Assembly (NCBI RefSeq): GCF_014268755.2
Contig: NZ_CP077093.1
Span: 2,840,001-2,904,000 of the forward strand
Source: Pseudomonas vanderleydeniana
GTDB lineage: Bacteria > Pseudomonadota > Gammaproteobacteria > Pseudomonadales > Pseudomonadaceae
DNA length: 64,000 nucleotides
Reading direction: 5' to 3'
The stretch's first letter is position 1. Each line of letters starts with the position of its first letter. Both the position numbers and the translations under genes were made by a program. This document shows positions 8,417-18,560 of this stretch, piece after piece. Under the pieces are notes generated by a model, which saw only the letters and a program-made list of their open reading frames with translations, had not been told where the DNA came from and did not search any database.

Positions 8417-9799
8417 ATGTCAGCGAAAATCGATTTGTCCCAGATACCCAACAAGCCGCTCTGGTTCGAGCCGAGTCCGCCGCGCGAGCGCCTGGACGCG
8501 GCGCTACAGGCCGACGTGGTGATCGTCGGGGCCGGCTACACCGGCTTGTGGACGGCCTACTACCTGCTCAAGAGCGATCCGTCGTTGCGCGTGGTGCTGC
8601 TGGAAAAGCGGGAAGTCGGCTTCGGCGCGTCCGGCCGTAACGGTGGCTGGGCCTCGGCGATCTTTCCGATCTCCCTGCCGAGAGTGGCGCAGATGTACTC
8701 CCATGCCGCGGCTCTCCAGTTGCAGGCGGCGATGAACGAAACCGTCGATGAGATCGGCCGGGTCCTGGCATTGGAAGGCGTGGATGCCGACTACGCGAAA
8801 CAGGGCTTCCTGTCCCTGGCGCGTAGTACCCCGCAGATGGAGCGGGTACGGGCGGCGGTGGCCGCGTCGACGCAGTTCGGGCTGTCGGAGCAGTGGCAGG
8901 TGCTCGAGGGGGCCGAGGCGCGTTCGCGCATCGGCGCCGAGGATGTCCAGGGCGCGCTCTACACCGAGCATTGCGCGCTGATTCATCCCGGCAAGCTGGT
9001 CCGTGGGCTGGCCCGCTTGGTCGAGAGCCTGGGCGCTAGAATCTTCGAGCAGTCTGCCGTCTTGCAGATGGCACCGGGTGTCGTCCATACCGAGCGAGGT
9101 TCGGTCCGGGCCGACATCACGGTGCGCGCCACCGAGGCTTTCACCTCGCAGCAACCGGGCAAGTCGCGCTTCGTCATTCCGCTCTATTCGCTGGTGCTGG
9201 CGACCGAGCCGTTGTCCCGCGACCAGTTGGCTTCGCTCAGGCTCGATCATCGCCTGGCGTTCAACGACATGCGCCACCTGCGGGTCTATGGCCAGGTCAC
9301 CGCCGAAGGACGGCTGGTGTTCGGTGGGCGCGGCGCGCCCTATCAATGGGGCTCGCGGATGTCCGACAGCAATGACTTGGTGGACAGCATCCACGGCAAG
9401 ATCCACACCACCATGACCGAGTTCTTCCCGGCGCTGGCGAACGCGCGGATCACCCATCGCTGGGGTGGCGCACTGGGTGTGTCCCGCGACTGGTGCCCGA
9501 CCGTGAGCATCGACCGGAAAAACCGCATGGCCTGGGCCGGCAACTATGTCGGCGACGGTGTGGCGACCAGCAACCTGGCAGGACGGATCCTGCGCAACCT
9601 GATTCTTGAGCGCAGCGAAGACATCGACACGCTGCCCTTCGTCAACCACCGCTCGCCATCCTGGGAGCGCGAGCCCCTGCGCTGGTTCGGCATCAACAGC
9701 GGCCTGGCCGCGGCTTCGCTGAGCGATATCGAAGAGCGTTTCACCCATCGTCCATCTCGCACTGCGATGTTGCTGGAAAAGCTGACAGGTGCGCATTAA
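8417..9799 (+). CDS. FAD-dependent amine/amino acid oxidoreductase (DAO family)
   Basis: Flavoprotein of 460 residues. The N-terminal dinucleotide motif GAGYTG is at residues 38-43, followed by EKREVGFGASGRNGGWAS, the pattern of gamma-glutamylputrescine oxidase/PuuB-like and related N-substituted amine oxidases. The C-terminal HRWGGALGVSRDWCPTV and AGNYVGDGVATSNLAGR blocks complete the FAD fold. Start at 8417 is chosen by family length; the longer frame runs into the upstream permease. It likely deaminates or dealkylates an amine to an aldehyde, which the dehydrogenase two genes downstream would oxidise. The exact substrate is unknown. Confidence 0.85.
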   Translation: MSAKIDLSQIPNKPLWFEPSPPRERLDAALQADVVIVGAGYTGLWTAYYLLKSDPSLRVVLLEKREVGFGASGRNGGWASAIFPISLPRVAQMYSHAAALQLQAAMNETVDEIGRVLALEGVDADYAKQGFLSLARSTPQMERVRAAVAASTQFGLSEQWQVLEGAEARSRIGAEDVQGALYTEHCALIHPGKLVRGLARLVESLGARIFEQSAVLQMAPGVVHTERGSVRADITVRATEAFTSQQPGKSRFVIPLYSLVLATEPLSRDQLASLRLDHRLAFNDMRHLRVYGQVTAEGRLVFGGRGAPYQWGSRMSDSNDLVDSIHGKIHTTMTEFFPALANARITHRWGGALGVSRDWCPTVSIDRKNRMAWAGNYVGDGVATSNLAGRILRNLILERSEDIDTLPFVNHRSPSWEREPLRWFGINSGLAAASLSDIEERFTHRPSRTAMLLEKLTGAH

Positions 9800-9812
9800 A
9801 CAGGAGTAAGCC

Positions 9813-10163
9813 GTGACTACCTTCACGATCATGAAAAACGCTGCCATCCAGGCGTTGCCATTGACCCCTGCCGGCCAGCGCGCCGGTGCCGACAAGGGTG
9901 ATCCGCAGATCGCCATCCACAAACTGGCACCCGAAGCGGTCGGCAATCTCGGTGTCTGGGAGTGCCAGCCCGGTGGTTGGCCGGTGATCGAGCGCCCCGA
10001 CACCGAGTTCACCTACATCATTTCCGGCAAGGCCCTGCTCACCGACAGCAGCACGGAGGAGGTGGTGGAAGTCACCGGGGGCGACCTGATCATCCTGCCA
10101 CCGGGCTGGACCGGCCGCTGGGATGTGTTGGAAACCGTACGCAAGGTCTACGCGATCTATTGA
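9813..10163 (+). CDS. Small cupin-domain protein
   Basis: Single cupin barrel of 116 residues, close to the (S)-ureidoglycine aminohydrolase-type/DUF861 cupins often found beside amine-degrading oxidases. The core is [20 protein letters not shown], then ISGKALL, then [16 protein letters not shown]. Metal-binding His residues of classical cupins are mostly absent (Glu at the usual His position), so its role may be ligand binding or isomerisation rather than oxygen chemistry. Start is GTG at 9813 behind AGGAG; an ATG at 9831 is possible. Lies 13 bases after the oxidase gene and 52 before the dehydrogenase. Confidence 0.8.
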   Translation: MTTFTIMKNAAIQALPLTPAGQRAGADKGDPQIAIHKLAPEAVGNLGVWECQPGGWPVIERPDTEFTYIISGKALLTDSSTEEVVEVTGGDLIILPPGWTGRWDVLETVRKVYAIY

Positions 10164-10215
10164 TTTCCCCGGTGGCCGCACGCTGCCACCGTTACTTTTC
10201 GATGTGAGAAAAACA

Positions 10216-11727
10216 ATGACTCGAACCATCATGAACTGGATCTCCGGTACCCCGGTCGAAACCACCAGTGGCCAGCAACTGCCGGTCTATAACCCGGCCA
10301 CCGGTGTCGTGACCGGCCAGGTGCAACTGTCCGCAGCAAAGGATGTGGAGGCCGCCGTGGCCTCGGCCAAGGCGGCGTTTCCGGCCTGGAGCAACCTGTC
10401 GCCGCTGCGCCGCTCGCGCATCCTCAACCGGTTCCTGGCGCTGCTCAACGACCATCGTGACGATTTGGCCCGGATGATCACCGCCGAGCATGGCAAGGTG
10501 TTCACCGATGCCCAGGGCGAGGTCATGCGTGGCATCGAGATCGTCGAGTTCGCCTGTGGCGCACCGCAGTTGCTCAAGACCGATTTCACCGACCAGGTCA
10601 GCACCAATATCGACAACTGGACCCTGCGCCAGCCGCTGGGCGTGGTCACCGGTATCACCCCGTTCAACTTCCCGGTGATGGTCCCGATGTGGATGTTCCC
10701 CGTGGCCCTGGCCACTGGCAACACCTTCGTGCTCAAGCCGAGTCCGATCGATCCGAGCCCGAGCCTGTTCATCGCCGAACTGCTCAAGCAGGCCGGACTG
10801 CCCGATGGCGTGTTCAACGTGGTGCAAGGTGACAAGGATGCGGTCAACGCCCTGATCGAACACCCGGACGTGCAGGCGATCTCCTTCGTCGGTTCGACGC
10901 CGATCGCCAACCATATCTACGAGACCGGTGCCCGTCACGGCAAGCGCGTGCAGGCCCTGGGTGGCGCGAAGAACCACCTGGTGGTGATGCCCGATGCCGA
11001 TATCGACCAGGTCGTCGACGCCCTGATCGGTGCCGCCTATGGTTCAGCCGGCGAGCGTTGCATGGCGATCAGCGTGGCGGTGTTCGTCGGCGACGACACG
11101 GCCGGGAAGGTGATGCCGAAACTGATCGAGCGCACCCGCGAACTGAAGGTGCTCAACGGCACCAATCTCGAGGCGGAGATGGGCCCGATCGTCACCCGTG
11201 CTGCCCATGAGCGTATCACCGGCTACATCGAACGGGGTGTCAAGGAAGGCGCGACCCTGCTGGTCGATGGGCGCCAGTTCAACGGCCAGACCGCTGGCGA
11301 AGGCTGCGGTGATGGTTTCTGGATGGGTGGCACGCTGTTCGACAACGTCACCCCCGACATGCGTATCTACAAGGAAGAGATCTTCGGCCCGGTATTGGCC
11401 TGCCTGCGTGTGAAGGATTTCGCCGAGGCGGTGGAACTGATCAACAGCCATGAATTCGGTAACGGCGTAAGCCTGTACACCCGTGACGGCCACATTGCCC
11501 GTGAGTTCGGCCGGCGTATCCAGGTTGGCATGGTCGGCATCAACGTGCCGATTCCGGTGCCGATGGCCTGGCATGGTTTTGGTGGCTGGAAGAAGAGCCT
11601 GTTCGGCGACATGCATGCCTACGGTGAGGAGGGTGTGCGCTTCTACACCAGGCAGAAGAGCATCATGCAGCGTTGGCCGCAGGCCATCGCCAAGGGCGCG
11701 GAGTTCGCGATGCCGACCAGTCACTGA
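10216..11727 (+). CDS. mmsA: CoA-acylating (methyl)malonate-semialdehyde dehydrogenase
   Basis: Cytoplasmic aldehyde dehydrogenase of 503 residues of the MmsA/IolA class. The catalytic cysteine is Cys282 in [14 protein letters not shown]. The general-base Glu of ordinary ALDHs (ELGG) is replaced here by ALGGAKNH, the known signature of methylmalonate-semialdehyde dehydrogenases that pass the acyl group to CoA. The product would be acetyl-CoA or propionyl-CoA from malonate- or methylmalonate-semialdehyde. It ends the permease/oxidase/cupin operon and gives the clue to the pathway: the amine is probably broken down to a 3-carbon semialdehyde. A strong hairpin follows. Confidence 0.9.
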   Translation: MTRTIMNWISGTPVETTSGQQLPVYNPATGVVTGQVQLSAAKDVEAAVASAKAAFPAWSNLSPLRRSRILNRFLALLNDHRDDLARMITAEHGKVFTDAQGEVMRGIEIVEFACGAPQLLKTDFTDQVSTNIDNWTLRQPLGVVTGITPFNFPVMVPMWMFPVALATGNTFVLKPSPIDPSPSLFIAELLKQAGLPDGVFNVVQGDKDAVNALIEHPDVQAISFVGSTPIANHIYETGARHGKRVQALGGAKNHLVVMPDADIDQVVDALIGAAYGSAGERCMAISVAVFVGDDTAGKVMPKLIERTRELKVLNGTNLEAEMGPIVTRAAHERITGYIERGVKEGATLLVDGRQFNGQTAGEGCGDGFWMGGTLFDNVTPDMRIYKEEIFGPVLACLRVKDFAEAVELINSHEFGNGVSLYTRDGHIAREFGRRIQVGMVGINVPIPVPMAWHGFGGWKKSLFGDMHAYGEEGVRFYTRQKSIMQRWPQAIAKGAEFAMPTSH

Positions 11728-11747
11728 GGTGATCGGCTAGTCGAGAG

Positions 11748-11782
11748 GCAGACGGCCCCGCCCACGCAGCGGGGCCGTCTGC
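11748..11782. terminator. 14-bp hairpin terminator between convergent genes
   Basis: GCAGACGGCCCCGC (11748-11761) and GCGGGGCCGTCTGC (11769-11782) form a perfect 14-bp stem with a 7-nt loop. It lies between the dehydrogenase stop and the stop of the convergent PucR gene and can serve both strands. No T-run on either side, so termination strength is uncertain. Confidence 0.75.
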
Positions 11783-11784
11783 AT

Positions 11785-13230
11785 TCAGGGCCTGTCGAGC
11801 AGTTCGGTATTCTTGCCGGCCTGGATCGCGATCCAGAAGCGGGCGATGCCCTGGGTGGTGGTGGGCTTGATGCCGGTCAGTTGTTCCACCAGCTTGAGGC
11901 GATAGACCAGCGTCTGGCGGTGGATTCCCAGGTCGAAGGCGGCGGCTTTCCAGTTGCCGTCGTTTTCCAGGAAGCTTATCAGCGTGGGTAGCAGGGCGGC
12001 GCCCTGGGTGCGATCGTGCTCGATCAGTGGCCCCAGGTAGCGCCCGACCAGTGCCCTGGCCTCGGCCAGGGACTTGGGCGCCATGATCAGGCCAGTTTCG
12101 GCCTCGCCGTAGCGCAGGGTCTGCGCATCGATTTCCCGCGCCTGGGTCAGGGCCAGGCGGGCTTGCCGGACGCTTTCGCGAAAGCCGGTGGCCGTCGCAA
12201 TCGGTCCGCTGATACCGATGACGCTGTCTGTGCCCAGTGCGTCGATCAGGGCGTTGAAGGTGTTGCTGTCATCGCAACCGAGCGCCAGCAGAAGGCCTTT
12301 TTCGTCCAGCAGCAGCGGGGTGCAATGGTGCAGGGCAGGGGCCTGGTGGAGCTCGTCCGCGCGCCAGGAGCCCGAGGTTCCCGGCAGGATTGCCAGGCTC
12401 ACCAGGGTACCGGTCAGGCCGCGTCGTTCGAGCAGCGGGCGGGCCAGGGAAAATTCCGTCTCGCTGTCCAGCAGGCTGCGCAGCAGCGCCGAACCTTCCT
12501 CACGTTGCAGGTCGCGGTGAATCATCAGGCGCTCGAGCTCGACACCGAGCAGGCCGACCAGTGAGCGTACCAGGATCGGGTCATCCGGTGTCCGCTTGCC
12601 CTGGCGGGCCAGCACCAGGTTGGCCCGCGCGCGCCCGGCGATCGGTATGCGCTCGACCCACCCTGGGGATTGCGCCGCAGCGGTTTTCGTTTCGACGATA
12701 TTGACGCCACTGGCCGTATCCTCGATGGCCAGATCGAGGCCCAGGGTGCGGGCGAGGATCGCCAGGCGACCGGCCATGTCGGGTTCCTTGCGCAGGGCAT
12801 CGGCGTAGGTCTGGAACAGGCGTTCGCTGGCATTGAAGCGTTCGCGCTGGGCCTGCAGGACGCTTTCGATGACGCAGTGGGACAGCTTGACGAACTCGAG
12901 TTCGAAGCTGCCCAGCAGGATCGGGAAGAGCAGGCGGTCGGCGGTCTTGAGCAGCTTGGTCGAGAGCTTGGGTGCATCCTGCCGGGGTGCGAAGACCAGC
13001 GCACTGGCGTTGCTCTGCACCAACTGTTCCAGCCAGCCGACTTGCTCCTCGGCCGCGGTGGGCATGCCCATGCCGGTGGTCATCACCAGATCGCCGGGAG
13101 ATACCCAGCGCCACGGGTCCGGCAACTCTACCGCATGGGCCCAGGTGATCAGCCTGCCGGTTCCGGCGAGGCCGGCGACGGCCTGCAGTTTCAGCAAGTC
13201 GATATCGATCAGGTCCTGCACCGTGAGCAT
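11785..13230 (-). CDS. PucR-family transcriptional regulator
   Basis: Regulator of 481 residues with the PucR layout: an N-terminal PucR sensory domain (starts MLTVQDLIDIDLLKLQAV, with the SPGDLVMTTGMGM block near residue 50), a middle GGDEF-like CdaR segment, and a C-terminal helix-turn-helix at about residues 426-454 containing NWKAAAFDLGIHRQTLVYRL. PucR proteins activate purine, amine or amino acid catabolic genes in response to a pathway compound. It is convergent with the dehydrogenase, making it the likely regulator of the 6958-11727 operon. It lies 32 bases downstream of the orphan traD gene on the same strand. Confidence 0.88.
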   Translation of the reverse strand: MLTVQDLIDIDLLKLQAVAGLAGTGRLITWAHAVELPDPWRWVSPGDLVMTTGMGMPTAAEEQVGWLEQLVQSNASALVFAPRQDAPKLSTKLLKTADRLLFPILLGSFELEFVKLSHCVIESVLQAQRERFNASERLFQTYADALRKEPDMAGRLAILARTLGLDLAIEDTASGVNIVETKTAAAQSPGWVERIPIAGRARANLVLARQGKRTPDDPILVRSLVGLLGVELERLMIHRDLQREEGSALLRSLLDSETEFSLARPLLERRGLTGTLVSLAILPGTSGSWRADELHQAPALHHCTPLLLDEKGLLLALGCDDSNTFNALIDALGTDSVIGISGPIATATGFRESVRQARLALTQAREIDAQTLRYGEAETGLIMAPKSLAEARALVGRYLGPLIEHDRTQGAALLPTLISFLENDGNWKAAAFDLGIHRQTLVYRLKLVEQLTGIKPTTTQGIARFWIAIQAGKNTELLDRP

Positions 13231-13262
13231 GGGTTACCGTCCGGTCGTTTTGGGATGTCATG

Positions 13263-15398
13263 CTACCGGGTAAACCCCTGCCGGACCATGGTCGATTCGT
13301 CCGGTCCCCGTGCGCCGTTGGCATTCCACCATTCACCCCCGCCATCGAGGTAGCGCCGGCGCATGTTCGCGGCCAGTGCCTGCAGAGCGTCGGGCATGCA
13401 CTCATCCGGATCGGGAGCGGGCAGGGGCATGCGGACCTTCCACAGGTTCGCCCCCTCGATCAGGGCGAAGGCCTGGCCCTTGGGCAGGCTGACGACGTGG
13501 GCCGGTTCGATCAGCGGCACGCAGGTGGAGCTGACCCGGTCCTGGGTGTTGCTGGTGAAGTCGGTGCTGCCCTCGGTGTCCGAGCTGTCGGTGGCACCGC
13601 TGACCAGGGTGGTCGAGTACACGTCGACCCTGGGCAGCTGCCGCGTCAGCAGTTCCGCCGTGGCGGTTTCGCGCACCCGCAGCATGAACAGGTTGTTGAA
13701 GTTGCCGACCACCTGGCCGGCCTTGGCGCGATTGCCGAGCCGCGCCTCGATGTCACTGAGGGTCTGGGTGTAGGCGGTGACCTGGATGCCGGCGCCGCCG
13801 CCCTTGTTGATCATCGGGATGAACTCTTCGCCCATCAGCTCGTTGAATTCGTCGGCGTGCAGGTTGATCGGAATTTTCTGCGCCCGATCGGCGTGGGGCA
13901 GGCCGTCATCGACGCCGAACTTGTAGATATGGCCGGCCACGGACACCAGGTCGGCGAACATCGAGTTGCCCACCGCTGTGGCGACCTCCGGATCCGACAG
14001 CGCATCGAGCCCGACGTAGACCACCGCCCGTTTGCGGATCACTTGCATCCAGTCGAAAATCGGCCGAGGGTCATCGAGGGCGCCGTAGTCGGGCGAGATC
14101 AGTTCGGCCATGCGCCCGGTGGTGAGTTTCTCCAGCAGCGGCAGCAGCGAGGCGACGATCTTGTCGAAGTAGGTCTTGTCGTAGCGTACGGCGGAGCGCA
14201 GGCCGTCCATCACCGGATCGGCGACGCGGGTGCGCGCCAGATACTGGTCGATGGCCGTCACCCGTGGCGGCCGGCCACGCATGTTGTGCGGGGTGGTCTT
14301 GTCGTTGAGCTTGCCTTCGAGGCCGGCGATCAGCTCCCAGGCATCCGGGTCATGGCGGGCGAAGTAGTGGTGGCTGTAGTCGACGAACAACGCATCGATA
14401 TTGATCACGTGCTGCTGGATCTTCAGGTAGTCCGGGCGGCAGCCCAGTTCCACCAGGGCCCGGGCGATGATGTTGACGAAACGCCAGGCGAATTCGCGGA
14501 ACGCGGCGCTGCTGCCTTCGCCCGAGAGCTGCCCGGAGATCCGGCTGGCGACCTCGGAGATGCGTCCGAAACGGCCGATGGCGTTGTAGCGCGCGGAGAC
14601 ATCCGGCCAGCCGAGGTGAAACACGTGGAACTCCTGTTCGCGCCCGGCGCGGCGGGCTTCCACGTACATGCGCTTGAGCAGGTCGGCGTCGCCCTTGGGG
14701 TCGAAGACGATGACCGGCTCGAACTCCGTGCGGCCATCGAGTTGCCGGGCCCGGCGAATGTCCTGGGTGATGAACAGCTCGGCCAGGCGGGTCTTGCCGA
14801 CTCGGGTGGTACCCAGCACCAGGCTGTGGCCGACGCGTTCGCCAAGGGGCAGTGACACTTCGACTTCATTCGGCTCCACGCCATGCAGGCGCGGCGAACC
14901 GCCCACCGGTGGCAGCGGGCGTACCGGGTTGAACGGGCTGTCCCAGGCCGTGAGGCGGGGGACCAGGCTCAAGGGGAAATGGGCCTGTTCCAGATACCGT
15001 TCCAGTCGCCGCGCCTGCTGGAACAGCGGCGCCGGCTCGACATAGCGGCGGAACTCCGGACGGTAGGTCTGCATCAGGCGTTGGGTATGGCGCTGTTCCC
15101 ATTTGAAGCCGGCACCGACGAACAGTCGCTGGGGGCTCACCGGAATGCGTTGACTGGTGATCACGTAGCGTGGCAGACGCCGGATATTGCGGCGAAAGCG
15201 CAGCACCTCCAGTGCCTGGCGCAGGCGTACCCAGCCAAGGAGCAGGTAGGCGAGGGCCGTGATCACCCCGAACAAGGGTGTCAGGCCCAGAACCCAGGGA
15301 GCGAACAGGCACAGCCCGATGCCGACGAGGCACACCGCGACGGTGTATAGCTCAACGGCGGGGCGTAGCAGGACTTCGATCGTATGCTGTTGCGTCAT
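13263..15398 (-). CDS. traD: Orphan conjugative coupling factor TraD (SXT/TOL, PFGI-1 type)
   Basis: Protein of 711 residues of the TraG/TraD/VirD4 DNA-pumping ATPase family. Two membrane helices lie within about residues 14-56. The Walker A loop GTTRVGKT is at residues 196-203 and Walker B, ending HADEF, at about 510-518, so both ATP sites look intact. The frame is full length and unbroken. In integrative conjugative elements this protein couples the relaxosome to the type IV secretion pore. Here no relaxase, pilus or integrase gene is near: neighbours are a PucR regulator and a sugar-acid isomerase. Its GC content and codon use look like those of its neighbours. It may be an old ICE remnant kept for another function. 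Confidence 0.85.
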   Translation of the reverse strand: MTQQHTIEVLLRPAVELYTVAVCLVGIGLCLFAPWVLGLTPLFGVITALAYLLLGWVRLRQALEVLRFRRNIRRLPRYVITSQRIPVSPQRLFVGAGFKWEQRHTQRLMQTYRPEFRRYVEPAPLFQQARRLERYLEQAHFPLSLVPRLTAWDSPFNPVRPLPPVGGSPRLHGVEPNEVEVSLPLGERVGHSLVLGTTRVGKTRLAELFITQDIRRARQLDGRTEFEPVIVFDPKGDADLLKRMYVEARRAGREQEFHVFHLGWPDVSARYNAIGRFGRISEVASRISGQLSGEGSSAAFREFAWRFVNIIARALVELGCRPDYLKIQQHVINIDALFVDYSHHYFARHDPDAWELIAGLEGKLNDKTTPHNMRGRPPRVTAIDQYLARTRVADPVMDGLRSAVRYDKTYFDKIVASLLPLLEKLTTGRMAELISPDYGALDDPRPIFDWMQVIRKRAVVYVGLDALSDPEVATAVGNSMFADLVSVAGHIYKFGVDDGLPHADRAQKIPINLHADEFNELMGEEFIPMINKGGGAGIQVTAYTQTLSDIEARLGNRAKAGQVVGNFNNLFMLRVRETATAELLTRQLPRVDVYSTTLVSGATDSSDTEGSTDFTSNTQDRVSSTCVPLIEPAHVVSLPKGQAFALIEGANLWKVRMPLPAPDPDECMPDALQALAANMRRRYLDGGGEWWNANGARGPDESTMVRQGFTR

Positions 15399-15576
15399 GT
15401 CCCTGGCCCTGCGTCATGATCCCGAGGGCGTACGGTGGCCGAGCGCGAAGGCAAATGCTGCGGGGAAACGGGAATCGCCGGAGCAGGTTTTCCGGTTCGT
15501 GCCTCTCATCAACCATTGCTCGATCCAGCAACCTTGTATATTGCTGGCTCTTTCTTCACGGACACCGAGAATTGCC

Positions 15577-16362
15577 ATGCCCCGTTTTGCCGCCAACCTG
15601 AGCATGCTCTACCCGGAGCACGACTTCCTGGATCGTTTCGAGGCCGCCGCTGCCGATGGCTTCGAGGCGGTGGAGTACCTGTTTCCCTATGACTACTCGC
15701 CACAGGAGCTCAAGCGGCGCCTGGACGACCATGGCCTGATCCAGGTGCTGTTCAATGCGCCGCCCGGCGACTGGGCGGCAGGCGAGCGCGGAACCGTGTC
15801 GCTGCCCGGGCGCGAGCAGGCGTTTCGCGACGGTTTTGCCAGGGCCCTGGACTATGCCGGCGTGCTGGGCAACCGGCATGTCCATGTGATGGCCGGCCTG
15901 CTACCCGCCGAGGCCAGTCGCGAACGCCACCAGGCGATTTACCTGGACAACCTCGCCCATGCCTGCGCCGAGGCGGCCAAGGTCGGCATCACCGTGCTGC
16001 TGGAGCCGATCAACACGCGAGACATGCCCGGTTTCTTCCTCAATCATCAGCAGCAGGCCCACGCCATCCGCGAAGCGGTCGGCGCGGCCAACCTGCAGGT
16101 GCAGTTCGACTGCTATCACTGCCAGATCGTCGAGGGCGACCTGGCCATGACCTTGCGGCGCGACCTGGCCCACATCGGCCATATCCAGATTGCCGGCGTG
16201 CCGGATCGCCACGAACCGGACCACGGGGAAGTGAACTATCCCTGGCTGTTCGAGCTGATCGACCAGCTGGGCTACCAGGGCTGGATCGGTTGCGAGTACC
16301 GCCCACGCGGCGAAACCTCGGCCGGCCTGCAATGGCTGCGCGACTGGAAGGCCCGAAGCTGA
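15577..16362 (+). CDS. hyi: Hydroxypyruvate isomerase family protein (Hyi/OtnI)
   Basis: Cytoplasmic TIM-barrel isomerase of 261 residues, the usual length for Hyi and 2-oxo-tetronate isomerase OtnI. Recognisable blocks are [16 protein letters not shown] at the start, NVHV-like [10 protein letters not shown] near residue 96, [15 protein letters not shown] with the metal-binding Glu, and [12 protein letters not shown]. It would interconvert hydroxypyruvate and tartronate semialdehyde, or a 2-oxo-tetronate pair. Neither gcl nor glxR is next to it in this window, so it stands alone, divergent from traD (178 bp between them). Confidence 0.85.
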   Translation: MPRFAANLSMLYPEHDFLDRFEAAAADGFEAVEYLFPYDYSPQELKRRLDDHGLIQVLFNAPPGDWAAGERGTVSLPGREQAFRDGFARALDYAGVLGNRHVHVMAGLLPAEASRERHQAIYLDNLAHACAEAAKVGITVLLEPINTRDMPGFFLNHQQQAHAIREAVGAANLQVQFDCYHCQIVEGDLAMTLRRDLAHIGHIQIAGVPDRHEPDHGEVNYPWLFELIDQLGYQGWIGCEYRPRGETSAGLQWLRDWKARS

Positions 16363-16377
16363 TCGGGATGGCGGCCC

Positions 16378-17397
16378 TCAAGCCTGGCGTTGCAGAAACA
16401 TCGCCAGCCCGACTTCCTCCAGGTGCAGGCCCTTGCGCATTCGCGGCTTGGGCAGCCTGGCCAGCTCGCCGAGTGCGAAGGCTTCGAGCACGCCAGGATG
16501 GATATAGCACTTGCGGCACACGGCGGGCGTATTGCCCAACTGTTTGGCGACGCTCTTGACCATGTCGACGATCTGCCGCTTGGCCTCGGCCTCCGGTTCC
16601 CATTGCAGTTCACGCAGCACGGTCAGGGCCATGGCGCTGCCGGCCCAGGTGCGGAAATCCTTGGCGGTGAAGTCGGCACCGGTCAGTTCATGCAGGCAGG
16701 CGTTCACGTCCGAGGAACTGACGACACGCCGCTCGCCGTTTTCGTCCAGGTACTGGAACAGGTGCTGGCCGGGCAATTCCAGGCAGCGCTTGAGCACCGT
16801 GGCCAGGCGCCGGTCCCTGACCTTGACCCGGTGCTCCACGCCACTCTTGCCTCGGAACTGGAATACGATGGCGCTGCCGTTGATCTCGACATGCCGGTTG
16901 CGCAGGGTGGTCAGGCCATAAGAGCGGTTCTCCCGGGCGTAGCGGCTGTTGCCGATGCGGATCAGGGTGGCGTCGAGCAGGCTGATCACCGTGGCCATGA
17001 CCTTGTCTCGGTTGAAGCCCGGTGTCGCCAGGATAGCCTGCAGCTGTTGCCGCAGCTTGGGCAGCGCCTTGCCGAATGCCTGCAGTCTTGCGTATTTGTC
17101 CTGGTCGCGGATCTCCCGCCAGCGCGGGTGATAGCGGTATTGCTTGCGGCCACGGGCATCGCGGCCGGTGGCCTGCAGATGGCCTTGTGGGTCGGCGCAG
17201 ATCCACACGTCGCGGTAGGCCGGCGGGATCGCCAGGGCGTTGAGGCGCCGGATTTCGTCCCGGTTGCGAATGCGTTCGCCATCGGCGTCGAAGTAGGCGA
17301 AGCCGCCACGCCACTTCCGGCGGCGAATGCCGGGCTGGGTGTCGTCGACGTAATGCAGTTCGGCGGGCAGTTCCATGGGCGCTGAAGCATCGGGCAT
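16378..17397 (-). CDS. DNA topoisomerase IB (poxvirus type)
   Basis: Enzyme of 339 residues that relaxes supercoils by nicking one strand through a 3'-phosphotyrosine. The catalytic Tyr298 sits in CRKCYIHP; other active-site blocks are IRIGNSRYARENRSYGLTTL and VSSSDVNACLHELTGADFTAKDFRTW, which carries Lys and Arg of the catalytic set. The C-terminal extension is short. Bacterial IB enzymes of this size are common in pseudomonads. The gene is 71 bases downstream of modC on the same strand and convergent with hyi, 15 bases apart. Confidence 0.9.
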   Translation of the reverse strand: MPDASAPMELPAELHYVDDTQPGIRRRKWRGGFAYFDADGERIRNRDEIRRLNALAIPPAYRDVWICADPQGHLQATGRDARGRKQYRYHPRWREIRDQDKYARLQAFGKALPKLRQQLQAILATPGFNRDKVMATVISLLDATLIRIGNSRYARENRSYGLTTLRNRHVEINGSAIVFQFRGKSGVEHRVKVRDRRLATVLKRCLELPGQHLFQYLDENGERRVVSSSDVNACLHELTGADFTAKDFRTWAGSAMALTVLRELQWEPEAEAKRQIVDMVKSVAKQLGNTPAVCRKCYIHPGVLEAFALGELARLPKPRMRKGLHLEEVGLAMFLQRQA

Positions 17398-17468
17398 GGC
17401 GGCGTCCTTGAGGGAGAGTCAGACGGTATGAGCGATTGACCGCAGCCGTGCCCGGAGGTGCGTTTTAA

Positions 17469-18557
17469 TCAGGCCAGTACCGCCACCGCCTTGATCTGCG
17501 CCCAGAGGCGCTGCCCGCTCCGCAGTTGCAACTGATCCCGGGAGTAGCGGGTGATCCGCGCCAGCAACGGGGTACCGTCGGCATCGAGCTTGACCAGCAC
17601 ATGGGCCTGGTTGTCCGCGGCGGTTTCGCCGGTCACGGTGACCGGCAGGCGATTGAGGATGCTGCTGTGTTCTTCCGCCTGCAGGCTGAGGCTGACGTCC
17701 CGTGCCTGGACCTTGCAGCGTAGCTGCTTGCCGACGGACAGCGGGGTATGGGCCACGCGGATGGTCGACGGGCTGCCGGGCAACTGGACGGTGACGAGCT
17801 GGTAGTGCGGATCGTAGGCACTGACCTGGCCGGCAATCACCACGCCGGCATCGTCGCCCATGGCCAGGGGCAGGTCGAGGCGTGCCAGGGTATCGCCGAT
17901 CGGGCCGCTGGCCAGGGCCTTGCCGGCGGAGAACAGCACGATATGGTCAGCGAGGCGGGCGACTTCATCCTGCGAATGGCTGACATAGAGCACCGGGATG
18001 TCCAGTTCGTCATGCAGGCGTTCCAGGTACGGCAGGATCTCGCCCTTGCGCTGGCTGTCGAGCGCGGCGAGCGGTTCGTCCATCAGCAGCAGCCGGGGAC
18101 TGGTGAGCAGTGCGCGGGCGATGCCGATGCGCTGGCGTTCGCCGCCGGACAGGTGCTGCGGGTGGCGTTCCAGCAGGTGGCTGATGCCCAGCAACTCGCT
18201 GGCGTGGGCCATGTCCACCCGCCGCTGAGCACGGGGAATGCGCCGCAGGCCGAACTCCAGGTTCGCCCGCACCGAGAGGTGCGGGAACAGGCTGGCCTCC
18301 TGGAAAACATAGCCCAGGGCGCGCTTGTGCGGTGGCACAAAGTGTTGGCGGCGGCTGTCCTGCCAGACTTCGTCGTTGACCTGGATGAAGGCCTGCGGGG
18401 CCTTTTCCAGGCCGGCGATGCAACGCAGGCAGGTGGTCTTGCCCGAGCCCGAGTGGCCGAACAGGGCGGTCACGCCGCGGCCGGGCAGGTGCAGGTCGAG
18501 GTCCAGGGTGAAGCCCGGATAGCTCTGTTTCAGGTGGACCTGTATCGAGGACGTCAT
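17469..18557 (-). CDS. modC: Molybdate ABC transporter ATPase ModC
   Basis: ATP-binding subunit of 362 residues. Walker [10 protein letters not shown] is at about 34-42, the ABC signature is [15 protein letters not shown] and Walker B is [12 protein letters not shown]. The C-terminal third is a TOBE/Mop molybdate-binding domain (block [18 protein letters not shown]), which is specific to ModC among related ATPases. Starts 3 bases after modB. Powers uptake of molybdate for molybdopterin enzymes. The order modA-modB-modC is standard. Confidence 0.95.
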   Translation of the reverse strand: MTSSIQVHLKQSYPGFTLDLDLHLPGRGVTALFGHSGSGKTTCLRCIAGLEKAPQAFIQVNDEVWQDSRRQHFVPPHKRALGYVFQEASLFPHLSVRANLEFGLRRIPRAQRRVDMAHASELLGISHLLERHPQHLSGGERQRIGIARALLTSPRLLLMDEPLAALDSQRKGEILPYLERLHDELDIPVLYVSHSQDEVARLADHIVLFSAGKALASGPIGDTLARLDLPLAMGDDAGVVIAGQVSAYDPHYQLVTVQLPGSPSTIRVAHTPLSVGKQLRCKVQARDVSLSLQAEEHSSILNRLPVTVTGETAADNQAHVLVKLDADGTPLLARITRYSRDQLQLRSGQRLWAQIKAVAVLA

Positions 18558-18560
18558 GAC

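Noticed and set aside
9813..10163. Metal-dependent dioxygenase assignment for the cupin
   Set aside because: The His residues needed for metal are mostly replaced, so only a cupin fold is supported.
13260..14855. Long open frame on plus strand opposite traD
   Set aside because: Shadow of traD; low-complexity composition without family features.
13263..15398. Integrative conjugative element around traD
   Set aside because: No other transfer, integrase or att-like repeat seen on either side; only the single gene.
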